Shown one piece after another: positions 17,001 to 24,528 of a stretch of DNA of 64,000 bases. The number at the start of each line of letters is the position of its first letter. Positions within the stretch are counted from its first letter, which is position 1. The notes under the pieces are model-generated. The model saw only the letters and a program-made list of their open reading frames with translations, was not told the origin of the DNA and searched no databases. Source of the stretch: Ignavibacteria bacterium (lineage in GTDB: Bacteria > Bacteroidota > Ignavibacteria > Kapaibacteriales > UBA2268); the NCBI GenBank assembly GCA_026416955.1, contig JAOAEE010000065.1:1-64000 (forward strand). The letters are read 5' to 3'. The position numbers were made by a program, and so were the translations under genes.

Positions 17001-18824
17001 AACATCTGAGCAGTAAGTATTTAGTTCAATAGCAGCAAGATTAGTGCCATCTGTACGTTTAATGTTGTAAATAGTATTTCCAACAATTTCTGCCCCCTGG
17101 GCATATTGATACAGATATATTCCTCGATATCCAATGTAATCGGTTGTTGCATCGGCACCGATTAAGTTATTGTAAATTTTTAAACTGTCAACATTTCCGC
17201 CAGAAATGCCACCAACAAATATTCCATAATAACATCTTCTAATCGAATTACCCTCGATTCGGAGAAAATCATTATCTGCTCCAGAGCCAGAAGCAGAGAT
17301 ACTTGTGCCAGCAGCATATATACCCATACTTGAAGTTTGAGATGGTGAGGAATATAAGTTACCTATACCAATAATATTACAATTCCTAATAGTGATGTTG
17401 TTGCAACCTGCATTAGTTCCAAGAGACCTAATCCAGATTACAGCTCCGGTCGTGGCAGTTGTAGCATCGTTTCGGAAGGTTAAGTTTCTACCAGTACCTC
17501 CAATTCTTCCATCAAAAGTAACCCTGTCAGCACCATTGAGAACTATTAATCCATTCGAAGCAAAAGAACCACTGATAGTTCTATTACCACCAGAGGGAAC
17601 AATTGTCAATGTGTAACCACTACCACCGTATTCAGTCCATTGGTTAAGGGTTGGCGGATTGGGTCCGGGTTCAACAATGTCCGTCATTATGACCAAAGTT
17701 ACATTACAACCCATTCCAAATGTGTTGATTTCATTAAATGCTTCGGTTAAATTAGGATAATATTGTCCGGTACCAACGGTATAGGTTCCACATCGTGGTC
17801 CACGAATATCTCTTGAACCCGATGGATTAGTAACAGAAGGTGTGTAACTTGTACCACCTAATACAAAGCCTGTACATTGAGCGTCGAGGAGATTACCAAC
17901 TGTAGCTGAAGAAGAAACATCATAAACAAGCCAGAAATAATTAGTTCCTGCACTTAGTGTTTGGGAACCAGTTATTGTAAATGAACCACTTGGGTTGCTA
18001 ACAGTGGAACCGAATTGAGTAGAAGTAGAAAAAGTTGTTGAGGTTCCAGTATAGAAAACCCTTGCTGCAGTAATATCTGCAGTATTTGTAGTCCCAGTAG
18101 TATTAAATGTTATGCTTGATACAGATAATGGATTTGCACTACCAGAAACGGTTATTTCAAGGCGGATAATTGGTTGGTTTGTAAAACCGGGACCAACTCC
18201 CCCAGTAATTTGGGTTGTAGTAGATGATTGGTAGGTCATTGTACTTGGATATTCTACGTAACAAACATCGTCGATATACATATCATTTCCGAAACCGCTG
18301 TATGCTTGAAAAATAATGTAGTTGGATGAGGTATTGAAAGATGAAGGAATGTTGTATGAAAAATAGTACCAACCCGAGGTAGCATTGTATCTATGTACTG
18401 CACCAAGTCGAGTTGCTCCAGTTAAACTTGGAGATGTATTTACCCATACAATAACACTATCGGGGCTAGAAGAATATCCGGGGTCTCTGTACATATAGAA
18501 ACTTACAGTGGGAGTATTTGAACCTCGTTGAGACCAATCAATATTTGGAGTAACCAAAATTGCATTACTTCCAGTTGTAGCTGAGTAAGAATAGTAACCT
18601 GCCATCCCAGCTCCTGAGTAAGGAGAAGCTGAAGGATATCTACCTGTTGTCAACCTTTGCCAGTTATAGCTACCGCTTATGATGGTTGCTGTCCATCCTG
18701 TGGGTGGGAAGGTGGTTCCGTCAAAAGACTCGCAGCGAGTGACTTGGCTTTTCAGTTCTTGGAATAGACCAAGAACGAAGATTAACAATAAAGTGTTTGC
18801 CAAGATAATAAATTGTTTTTTCAT
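14001..18824 (-). CDS. giant T9SS-exported surface protein with beta-helix and Ig-like domains
   Basis: Secreted or cell-surface protein of 1607 aa, counted from the ATG at 18824 (preceded by GAGGGTAG; the longer TTG start is less likely). A signal peptide covers about 1-27 (MKKQFIILANTLLLIF). A cleaved-adhesin/jelly-roll-like domain lies at about 30-195, then a beta-sandwich region to 340. A right-handed parallel beta-helix with many NN-I-x-G-I-x turns spans about 340-840. A string of Ig-like domains covers about 850-1510, each with a YQW-K core and a final Y-x-C or Y-x-V strand. A type IX secretion C-terminal sorting domain starts at about 1523 (NPNP, then IPSGTYVYKLKYKG). The likely role is adhesion or polysaccharide contact; no catalytic motif was recognised. 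It ends at a strong bidirectional terminator. Confidence 0.88.
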   Translation of the reverse strand: MKKQFIILANTLLLIFVLGLFQELKSQVTRCESFDGTTFPPTGWTATIISGSYNWQRLTTGRYPSASPYSGAGMAGYYSYSATTGSNAILVTPNIDWSQRGSNTPTVSFYMYRDPGYSSSPDSVIVWVNTSPSLTGATRLGAVHRYNATSGWYYFSYNIPSSFNTSSNYIIFQAYSGFGNDMYIDDVCYVEYPSTMTYQSSTTTQITGGVGPGFTNQPIIRLEITVSGSANPLSVSSITFNTTGTTNTADITAARVFYTGTSTTFSTSTQFGSTVSNPSGSFTITGSQTLSAGTNYFWLVYDVSSSATVGNLLDAQCTGFVLGGTSYTPSVTNPSGSRDIRGPRCGTYTVGTGQYYPNLTEAFNEINTFGMGCNVTLVIMTDIVEPGPNPPTLNQWTEYGGSGYTLTIVPSGGNRTISGSFASNGLIVLNGADRVTFDGRIGGTGRNLTFRNDATTATTGAVIWIRSLGTNAGCNNITIRNCNIIGIGNLYSSPSQTSSMGIYAAGTSISASGSGADNDFLRIEGNSIRRCYYGIFVGGISGGNVDSLKIYNNLIGADATTDYIGYRGIYLYQYAQGAEIVGNTIYNIKRTDGTNLAAIELNTYCSDVRIVGNKIYGIYQESSGGWGAYGINVNSATGNSNIIIANNMISDIHTMNYSVSSTIYNPFGIRLAGGTNYRIYHNTINMYGTQANVGSSASMSACLLITSTGVTGTDLRNNIFVNSLGSNISGSKMYAVYVPSGFTFSTINYNNYYVSGSYGILGFYGSDRTSLSDWRTSSGGDANSINLQPTFIGNDDLHLTGSTIGDNRFLAPALSGVTIDFDNETRRTTNTVIGCDEVRPFLTTSPITFTPQQSIYCKDGNVRLTATASITGYADGISRSVPSPSFGYQWRKNSINITNATSQNLIFSSLVQTDSANYSCVISFFGESITTSDALLRVESPIEIISHPQNSSICADLNPTINLTSTSIGTITRWQWQKRDPNNPNLWIDIPGATGPNLVQPIANPQSATGFYRVLVFGPGNCGPNRVASNPAFVDVTESVKNNVISCDKDPLNICETDNFTLTTAATGTITGYKWQKMVGGTWVDLDLDKFPTARQRTLQFRIADPSMSGKYRVLVYGSDACYPNGQPVPSNEIDIIVWPLFRIVEQPQAQSACVGSNILTYVVTEGVVLKYQWQKDGVDITDNPSATTAVLILNNLKYENSGVYRCKLTIQDCRGVVTVYTDQVLIYVYSKTRITRTNKVQTVKLGDVATFDFDALVEGNPPNGEVFIQWYRGNQPLEDNDRISGSKSNYLTIRDVRPSDIGTNYWVVIRGLCGADTATGFSISTPTIDIATQPEDASACEGQTVEFSIQATYTGGTELKYQWRKDGVPLTDNARISGSSTSKLVISNINLNDAGTYDVVLTNLPTGFTINSSSAQLNVLIKPRITQQPPSSINLNSGQKLQISVDVDGSAPLTYQWYKNNQPIDGANQATYEKDNVTSEDAGTYYCKVRNQCGEVSSSNCVVSVTFKQVAGLSDEINGVILEQNNPNPAVAITNVSFTVPEAGYATLEVIDIFGKTVATLWSNYVNKGTTIVTFNLDELNIPSGTYVYKLKYKGLEVTKTMVVIR

Positions 18825-18930
18825 AGCTACCCTCAATTGTTGTGAATTTCTTCAAAATACAAGTTATAAAAAAAGAAATTTATAAAATGTTAAAATAATA
18901 ATTCACTATACATTAACAAATATATAAAAT

Positions 18931-19926
18931 TTATTTAAATCTATAACTATTTACCATTTCCCAATGTAAATTTTTTGTTATGTTTTCTTTAAAAATAAAT
19001 GGATTTCCAACTTCAACTGTAAGTTGAAGTTTTATATTTAACTCTTGAACTAATCCGCCAGCAGAAAGGATTTGTTCTAAAAAGCCAGATGAGTCAGTCA
19101 GTTTGTATGGAAAGGAAAGTGTTTTGATATCGTAGAATTTAACTTTTTTGGGAATTAAGTTGGGATTGACAAATTTTCCAATTATTGTATACTTGTTATT
19201 AATAAAACCAGTGGCTCTTAATTCAACGGTATCTAAAATTAGAATTCCGTCAATCTGTAGTTCAAGTGGGGAATACCAAACTGAATCTCGATAGACTGGA
19301 TTAACTGGGTAAAGAAGTTTGATTACATCTCCAATAAATTTTAACCTATTGTCGCTTAATCCATCTGTCCAATTATAATACCAAATCGAGTCTGGAATTG
19401 AATTTTTTAGTTGTTCAATGTAAGCTCTTTTTTCTAAAAGTCTTTCACCTTCTATTCTTGCTACTTCGCCATAAGGAGAGTATACTATTACAAATTGCAT
19501 ACTCATTGGAATATTGTAAGTTTGAAAGTCATCGAACTTAAAAACGTTTGGATTAGAAGTTTCAATATTTGTAAATTCATAAACTTTATTGCCTTCAATA
19601 AATCTATAATTTATCGAGTCGATAGAAATTTCAACTTTACTGAAACCATCCTTTGGAGAATCAGGTTGCATAATTGTTAAAAAGTAACGGATTATGCGTT
19701 GGAATTCTCTAACAGAACTATCTGCATACACTCTTTTTATTTTAGTTGTGTCTGAAAGCACATAATTGTAATAAACTTGTGTTTTAAAATTTGCTTTCAA
19801 TAAGTAGGCTGGGGGTAAATTGGGTTCCTTTTGAATCCCTTTCTCTTGCGAAAAGGAATGATTCAAAAATATTAATAATGTAACGATTTGTATAATAACC
19901 AACTTGCAAGTGTCATTCCGTCCCAT
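18931..19926 (-). CDS. exported protein of unknown function
   Basis: 331 aa with a signal peptide (core VIIQIVTLLIFLNHSFSQ) and a mature part rich in beta strands. A short stretch reading VIVYSPYGEVARIEG resembles DUF6263-like exported proteins, but I cannot confirm that. It has no Cys pairs or catalytic motifs. Its start lies inside the 3' end of the Nudix gene, overlapping it by 55 bases, so the two are probably co-transcribed. The giant T9SS protein lies 106 bases downstream on the same strand. Confidence 0.7.
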   Translation of the reverse strand: MGRNDTCKLVIIQIVTLLIFLNHSFSQEKGIQKEPNLPPAYLLKANFKTQVYYNYVLSDTTKIKRVYADSSVREFQRIIRYFLTIMQPDSPKDGFSKVEISIDSINYRFIEGNKVYEFTNIETSNPNVFKFDDFQTYNIPMSMQFVIVYSPYGEVARIEGERLLEKRAYIEQLKNSIPDSIWYYNWTDGLSDNRLKFIGDVIKLLYPVNPVYRDSVWYSPLELQIDGILILDTVELRATGFINNKYTIIGKFVNPNLIPKKVKFYDIKTLSFPYKLTDSSGFLEQILSAGGLVQELNIKLQLTVEVGNPFIFKENITKNLHWEMVNSYRFK

Positions 19927-20459
19927 ATTTCACCATTTTGGATTTTTTGTTCAATTTCTTCCTCTCTTAAAAATAAGACTTCTATTTCTTCAGATTCATC
20001 TAAATCTTGTTTCTCTTTAATAAGTTCGTTTGTATAGAATACATAACAAATTTCATCAGTTAGCCCGTTGCAAGGGTTGAAGTATCCAATAGGTTTAATC
20101 TCCTTAGCATAAAAACCAGTTTCTTGCAATAATTCAAGTTTTGCATTTTCTTCTATCGAGACTTGTTGTTTTACCCCGCCGCCTGGAAATTCAATACTCT
20201 TTTTTTGATTTAGATATCGAAACTGTACTGTTAAAATGAATTCTTTTCCAAATTGGGGGATAATCATTGTTGAACCAGGGGTATGAGCATAGTAATAATT
20301 TGCTTTTTTCCCGTTTGGAAGTATATATTCATCAATTTTATAATGCCAGTAAGGATTGACGTCGATTGTTTTTTCTGCAATTTTAATATATTTTTTTTTC
20401 ACTTTAAAATTGTCTGTATACGAATAAAAAAAAACACATAAATTTTTAAAAAGTTTCAA
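19872..20459 (-). CDS. Nudix hydrolase-like protein with a divergent Nudix box
   Basis: Nudix-fold protein, closest in layout to ADP-ribose pyrophosphatases (beta strands, then GGGV, then a loop-helix). It has 195 aa if translation starts at the TTG at 20459, whose TTGA overlaps the ndk stop. A GTG at 20402 would give 176 aa. The Nudix box is visibly degraded: in the order GX5EX7REUXEEXGU the first Glu is Val, the Arg is Leu, and the first Glu of the EE pair is Gln. The Glu of RE and the last Glu of EE remain (LELLQETGF). Metal binding may be reduced or the substrate changed. It follows ndk and sucD and overlaps the exported unknown protein. Confidence 0.8.
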   Translation of the reverse strand: MKLFKNLCVFFYSYTDNFKVKKKYIKIAEKTIDVNPYWHYKIDEYILPNGKKANYYYAHTPGSTMIIPQFGKEFILTVQFRYLNQKKSIEFPGGGVKQQVSIEENAKLELLQETGFYAKEIKPIGYFNPCNGLTDEICYVFYTNELIKEKQDLDESEEIEVLFLREEEIEQKIQNGEIWDGMTLASWLLYKSLHY

Positions 20460-20881
20460 TAGTTATAAACTATTTCGCTTTTGGAGAAAAAGAAAAGTAC
20501 CTCTTTTTCGCCATTTTCTGGAGAATCGGAACCGTGGATAGCATTTCTTTCAATATTTGTACCGAATAACTTACGGATTGTACCTTCTTCTGCTTTTGTA
20601 GGGTCTGTACTACCAATTAATGTACGAAATTCTTCAACAGCATTTTCTTTTTCCAAGGCAATAGGTACAATTGGCCCGCTTGTCATATATTTTACTAAGT
20701 CGTTATAAAAAGGTTTATCCTTATGAATTTCGTAAAAGGATTTAGCCTGTTCTTCTGTTAATTTAGTATACTTCATTGCAAGAATTTTAAAGCCAGCTTC
20801 TTCTATTCTTTTAATGATTTCTCCTATTACCTTTTTTTCGACAGAATCAGGTTTAATTATTGCCAATGTTCTTTGTACCAT
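20456..20881 (-). CDS. ndk: nucleoside diphosphate kinase
   Basis: Moves the terminal phosphate of ATP to other nucleoside diphosphates through a phospho-histidine. I start it at the ATG at 20881, preceded by AGAGGAAAG, giving 141 aa, the standard size, with the family N-terminus [14 protein letters not shown]. The longer in-frame extension lies within sucD and is not needed. The active-site His116 is in NAIHGSDS, and the nucleotide-binding Lys of IIKPD is present. It overlaps sucD by 29 bases and the Nudix start by a few bases. Pairing with succinyl-CoA ligase makes sense, since Ndk can use GTP made by that enzyme. Confidence 0.96.
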   Translation of the reverse strand: MVQRTLAIIKPDSVEKKVIGEIIKRIEEAGFKILAMKYTKLTEEQAKSFYEIHKDKPFYNDLVKYMTSGPIVPIALEKENAVEEFRTLIGSTDPTKAEEGTIRKLFGTNIERNAIHGSDSPENGEKEVLFFFSKSEIVYNY

Positions 20882-21806
20882 ACTTTCCTCTTTTACCTTT
20901 GTTAATCTTATTGTTGTATACATCAAGTACTGTTTTCCCAATGTTAGCTGGGGAATCGACAACGGTAACCCCTGCGGATTCAAGTGCTTCAATTTTTTCT
21001 TTTGCTGTTCCTTTGCCGCCAGAAATTATTGCTCCTGCGTGTCCCATTCTACGTCCCGGAGGGGCAGTCCTTCCAGCGATAAAAGCTACAACTGGTTTCC
21101 TTACATATTTTTTAATATATTCGGCTGCTTCTTCTTCGGCAGTTCCGCCTATTTCTCCAATCATCATTATTATTTCCGTTTTTTTGTCTTTGTTGAAAAG
21201 TTCAATCACATCGACAAAATTTGTTCCTATGATTGGGTCCCCACCAATTCCAATACAAGTGCTTTGTCCCAACCCAACGTCAGTTATTTGTTTAACTGCT
21301 TCGTATGTAAGGGTTCCGCTTCGAGAAACCACACCAACTGTTCCGGGATTATGAATAAACCCTGGAATAATTCCCAATTTACATTCTCCTGGAGTAATTA
21401 TTCCGGGACAATTTGGACCAATCATTCTAGATTTGGAGGATTTAAGTGCAGAGTAGACTTTTACCATATCCTTCGTTGGAATACCTTCGGTAATAGTAAC
21501 AATTAATCTAATTTCGGACTCAATTGCTTCTAAGATTGCATCAGAGGCTAAATGAGGCGGAACGAAAATTACAGTTGCATCTGGTTTGGTTGCTGCGACT
21601 GCCTCTCGAACAGAGTTGAAAATTGGTACTTCTTTAGCAAAAGGGTAAGTTTCGTTGCCTTTGTACTTTAATCCGCCTTTACCAGGAGTAACTCCTCCTA
21701 CAATTTTTGTTCCATACTCAATCATTTGTGCAGTATGAAATGTACCCTCGGAACCAGTGATTCCTTGGACAATTGCCTTTGTTCTTTTATTTACTAAGAT
21801 GCTCAT
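20853..21806 (-). CDS. sucD: succinyl-CoA ligase, alpha subunit
   Basis: Forms succinate, CoA and a nucleoside triphosphate from succinyl-CoA in the TCA cycle, together with the beta subunit SucC. It has 317 aa. The CoA-binding Rossmann part includes [11 protein letters not shown] at 14-24. The ligase part carries the phosphorylated His256 in [10 protein letters not shown]. The C-terminus is some 20-25 residues longer than usual and basic ([12 protein letters not shown]), overlapping the start of ndk. No sucC lies next to it in this window, so the beta subunit must be encoded elsewhere. Confidence 0.95.
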   Translation of the reverse strand: MSILVNKRTKAIVQGITGSEGTFHTAQMIEYGTKIVGGVTPGKGGLKYKGNETYPFAKEVPIFNSVREAVAATKPDATVIFVPPHLASDAILEAIESEIRLIVTITEGIPTKDMVKVYSALKSSKSRMIGPNCPGIITPGECKLGIIPGFIHNPGTVGVVSRSGTLTYEAVKQITDVGLGQSTCIGIGGDPIIGTNFVDVIELFNKDKKTEIIMMIGEIGGTAEEEAAEYIKKYVRKPVVAFIAGRTAPPGRRMGHAGAIISGGKGTAKEKIEALESAGVTVVDSPANIGKTVLDVYNNKINKGKRGKYGTKNIGNN

Positions 21807-21836
21807 TGGAAAATCCTAAATTTGAGTATCTAAAAT

Positions 21837-21849
21837 TTGCAATTTAAAA
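21837..21849 (-). promoter_or_regulatory. TTTTAAATTGCAA element before sucD
   Basis: The 13 bases TTTTAAATTGCAA (minus strand) end 31 bases from the sucD ATG. The identical 13-mer lies at the same distance before the bacteriohemerythrin gene (40657-40669). It includes TAAATTG, a near match to the TAnnTTTG box, so it may be a promoter core. Confidence 0.35.
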
Positions 21850-21884
21850 TATTTTCAGTAATGAAAAATTAAGTTATCAATTTG

Positions 21885-22925
21885 CTATTTAATAGAATTT
21901 TTTCTCTTGAAATATTCAAGCCCTTCGTCAACTATCTTTTGACACAATTCTGGGAATTCTATTCCTTTTGCCTTTGCAGCTTTGGGAACAAGCGAGGTAT
22001 CGGTAAAACCTGGAATAGTATTGATTTCTAAAACAAAGGGTTGAAAATCTTCAGTTAAACGAAAGTCTACACGGGCAAATCCGTTGCAACCTATAGTATT
22101 AAAAACTTGCATTGCAATGTCTTGTACCAATTCCGAAACATCGCTTGGCAATTCAGCTGGACACACATACTCAGTTTTGCCTTTTGTATATTTGTGTTCA
22201 AAGTCGTAAAAACCACTTTGGGGTATTATCTCGATTACTGGAAGTGGTTCTTCACCAACAATACCAACAGTAATTTCTTTGCCTTCAATATACCTTTCTA
22301 CAAGAATAATATCAGAAAATTCACTCGCTTTTTTTAGTCCCAAATAGATTTCATCAAGGTTACCATCCATTACAATAGTAGTTCCAAATGTTGAGCCTTG
22401 GTCATTTGGTTTAATTACCATTTTTTTTCCGAAATCGTCTCTAATTTCCTCGCAAATTTCGAAGTTGTCAAGTTCGTTTGCTCGAAGTGTTATCCATCTT
22501 GGCGTCGGAATTCCAGAAGCAATAAAAATTATCTTAGAAAGATTCTTGTCCATACCAATGGAGCTTGCTTTGGGATTGCTTCCAGAATATGGGATATTCT
22601 TTAGTTCAAAAAGTGTTTGGATTGTTCCATCCTCACCATACTTACCGTGTAGCACTATGAAAGCAAATTCGATTTCATCGAAAATTGGATTGGCAATTGT
22701 TTCAAGATATTTATCAATTCTGTATTTGTTTTTATCTAGAGAAGATAGTGTTGGTAAATCTGCAATTTCATCTAACGAATGAAAAAAACCTTCGTTTCCA
22801 AGTGCTGGGTCGACAAGTAAAGGTTTATGGTTTAGGTCCTTCAAAGCATTAAAAACCGAGATGCCACTTTTTATTGATATATCTCTTTCGGTAGATAATC
22901 CCCCAAAGATTACTGCAATTTTCAT
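21885..22925 (-). CDS. ddl: D-alanine--D-alanine ligase
   Basis: Makes the D-Ala-D-Ala dipeptide that closes peptidoglycan stem peptides, using ATP; cytosolic. There are 346 aa in the ATP-grasp order: an N-terminal domain with VIFGGLSTERDISIKSG, a central part with VLHGKYGEDGTIQ and PYSGSNPKASSIGMDK, then the ATP-binding loop KPNDQGSTFGTT and the metal site FVLEINTIPGFTDTSL. The YSGSN segment fits a D-Ala-D-Ala ligase. It starts one base after the udg stop, so the two genes are probably co-transcribed, and it ends 78 bases before sucD. Confidence 0.95.
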   Translation of the reverse strand: MKIAVIFGGLSTERDISIKSGISVFNALKDLNHKPLLVDPALGNEGFFHSLDEIADLPTLSSLDKNKYRIDKYLETIANPIFDEIEFAFIVLHGKYGEDGTIQTLFELKNIPYSGSNPKASSIGMDKNLSKIIFIASGIPTPRWITLRANELDNFEICEEIRDDFGKKMVIKPNDQGSTFGTTIVMDGNLDEIYLGLKKASEFSDIILVERYIEGKEITVGIVGEEPLPVIEIIPQSGFYDFEHKYTKGKTEYVCPAELPSDVSELVQDIAMQVFNTIGCNGFARVDFRLTEDFQPFVLEINTIPGFTDTSLVPKAAKAKGIEFPELCQKIVDEGLEYFKRKNSIK

Positions 22926-22926
22926 A

Positions 22927-23685
22927 CTATTTCCTTTTCAATAAATTTGAAAATTTAGTTCGAATAATATTAAGATCATCAACTAAATCCTTTTCTAATT
23001 TGGGATTTCTTAGTAAAGCAGCAGGGTGGTAGGTAACAATTACTGGTATTTGATTAAAAGTTAATATATTCCCACGAAGTTCAGACATCTTTTTTTTGAT
23101 ATTCAATAGACCTTCAACCGCAGTTGCACCTAGTGCAACGATAACTTTTGGCTTTATTAATTCTATCTGCTTTACCAAATAGGGTTTACACATTTCAATT
23201 TCCGAAGCCAAAGGTTTTCGATTGTTTGGTGGTCGGCATTTAAGAATATTTGCAATGTAAACATCTTTCCTTTCTATTCCAGCAACTTTAAGTAATTTGG
23301 TCAATAATTGTCCGGCTCTTCCCACAAATGGTAGACCTTGAACATCTTCGTCTGCGCCCGGTGCCTCTCCAATTAACATAATCTCTGCGTTTGGATTGCC
23401 AGAACCAAAGACAAACTTGATTCTTGTTTTTCCAAGTTCACATTTTGTGCAAGTGTTGATTTTGCTTTCCAATTCATTCAACGATTGAGAATAATACCAA
23501 TCATTATCAATTGAAAAAATATCCAGTGAATGTACTAATTTCGTTTGATATTTATTCTTAGTTTGGTCTTCTAAGACTTTGTTCGATGGGAGTGTAGAAC
23601 TATAAAAAAACTCGGAGAATATTGTTTCTCCATAGTTTTCTTTCAAATATTGAAAAAAGCTTTCTAATTTTTGTTTCAAGTCCAT
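22927..23685 (-). CDS. uracil-DNA glycosylase, family 4 (iron-sulfur)
   Basis: Removes uracil from DNA to start base-excision repair. It has 252 aa with a 75-residue N-terminal extension, then the family-4 core. Four Cys ligands for a 4Fe-4S cluster are present: Cys79, Cys82, Cys150 and Cys166. Motif A reads GEAPGADED at about 107 and motif B YHPAALLR. Phage-polymerase-related families share this fold, but the Cys spacing and PGADED fit the family-4 enzyme. It precedes ddl by one base. A TAATTTTG box lies only four bases before the ATG, which would imply an almost leaderless message if that box is the promoter. Confidence 0.94.
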   Translation of the reverse strand: MDLKQKLESFFQYLKENYGETIFSEFFYSSTLPSNKVLEDQTKNKYQTKLVHSLDIFSIDNDWYYSQSLNELESKINTCTKCELGKTRIKFVFGSGNPNAEIMLIGEAPGADEDVQGLPFVGRAGQLLTKLLKVAGIERKDVYIANILKCRPPNNRKPLASEIEMCKPYLVKQIELIKPKVIVALGATAVEGLLNIKKKMSELRGNILTFNQIPVIVTYHPAALLRNPKLEKDLVDDLNIIRTKFSNLLKRK

Positions 23686-23689
23686 AAAA

Positions 23690-23697
23690 CAAAATTA
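23690..23697 (-). promoter_or_regulatory. candidate -7 box (TAATTTTG) for udg-ddl
   Basis: TAATTTTG on the minus strand ends four bases before the udg ATG and sits just after the sdhB terminator. It may serve as the promoter for a leaderless message or may only be part of the terminator's T-rich tail. Confidence 0.25.
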
Positions 23698-23704
23698 CAA
23701 AATA

Positions 23705-23740
23705 AATTAGAGTACTCTCTTTGGGGAGAGTACTCTAATT
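23705..23740 (-). terminator. intrinsic terminator of sdhCAB
   Basis: AATTAGAGTACTCTC (23705-23719) and GAGAGTACTCTAATT (23726-23740) form a perfect 15-bp stem with a 6-base loop. On the minus strand it is followed by a T-rich run. It lies 17 bases after the sdhB stop. Confidence 0.8.
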
Positions 23741-23757
23741 AATCAATACTGAAGAAG

Positions 23758-24528
23758 TTATTCATTATTAATGACTTCCAATTTCTCTTCCGAGCAAGAA
23801 GCTTTTAAATAATCGCGGTTCATCAAAGCAATAAAACGAACTGAAATTTCTTTTGGGCAAGCAGCTTCGCATTCGTAAAGGTTGCTACAATTTCCAAAAC
23901 CTTCCTTTTGCATTTGTTCGACCATTTTAAGTACTCTTAATTTTCGTTCTGGTTGGCCTTGTGGAAGATATGCAAAATGGCTAACTTTTGCTCCTACAAA
24001 CAACATAGCAGCACCATTAGGACAAGCTGCTACACAAGCACCACAACCAATACACTGTGCAGCATCCATCGCATTGTCGGCATTTTGTTTGGGAACTAGT
24101 ATGGAATTTGCTTCGGGTGCTTGCCCAGTGTTGACACTGATAAAACCTCCCGCTTGAATTATTCTATCGAATGCTGAACGGTCTACTACCAAATCTTTAA
24201 TTATCGGAAATGCTTTTGCACGAAATGGTTCAATCCAAATTTCGTCTCCATCTTTAAATTTACGCATATGAAGTTGGCAAGTGGTTGTTGCTTTTTCTGG
24301 TCCGTGTGGAATACCATTGATAGTTAAAGAGCAAGCGCCACAAATACCTTCTCTACAATCATGGTCAAAAGCAACAGGTTCTTTTCCCTCCAAAATTAGT
24401 TTTTCATTCAGAACGTCGAGCATTTCAAGAAAGGACATATCTTCCAAAACATTATTTAATTCGTAAGTTTCGAATTTTCCTTTTTCTTTGTTGTTCTTTT
24501 GCCTCCAAATATGTAATTTAACTTTCAT
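23758..24528 (-). CDS. sdhB: succinate dehydrogenase/fumarate reductase, iron-sulfur subunit
   Basis: Carries electrons from the flavoprotein to the membrane quinone site. Its 256 aa hold three clusters. The 2Fe-2S ligands are Cys58, Cys63, Cys66 and Cys84. The 4Fe-4S group is Cys159, Cys162, Cys165, with Cys169 beginning the next pattern ([12 protein letters not shown]). A further CEAACPKE near 225 completes the 3Fe-4S and 4Fe-4S sites. Its ATG overlaps the sdhA stop by one base. Order sdhC-sdhA-sdhB and subunit lengths fit the Bacteroidetes/epsilon type complexes with one membrane subunit. Whether the complex runs as dehydrogenase or fumarate reductase cannot be told from sequence. Confidence 0.95.
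   Translation of the reverse strand: MKVKLHIWRQKNNKEKGKFETYELNNVLEDMSFLEMLDVLNEKLILEGKEPVAFDHDCREGICGACSLTINGIPHGPEKATTTCQLHMRKFKDGDEIWIEPFRAKAFPIIKDLVVDRSAFDRIIQAGGFISVNTGQAPEANSILVPKQNADNAMDAAQCIGCGACVAACPNGAAMLFVGAKVSHFAYLPQGQPERKLRVLKMVEQMQKEGFGNCSNLYECEAACPKEISVRFIALMNRDYLKASCSEEKLEVINNE

Noticed and set aside
20814..21506. Long open frame (230 codons) antisense to ndk/sucD
   Set aside because: It is Cys/Phe/Ser-rich, mirrors the codon pattern of sucD and has no plausible start or family; sucD and ndk are certain.
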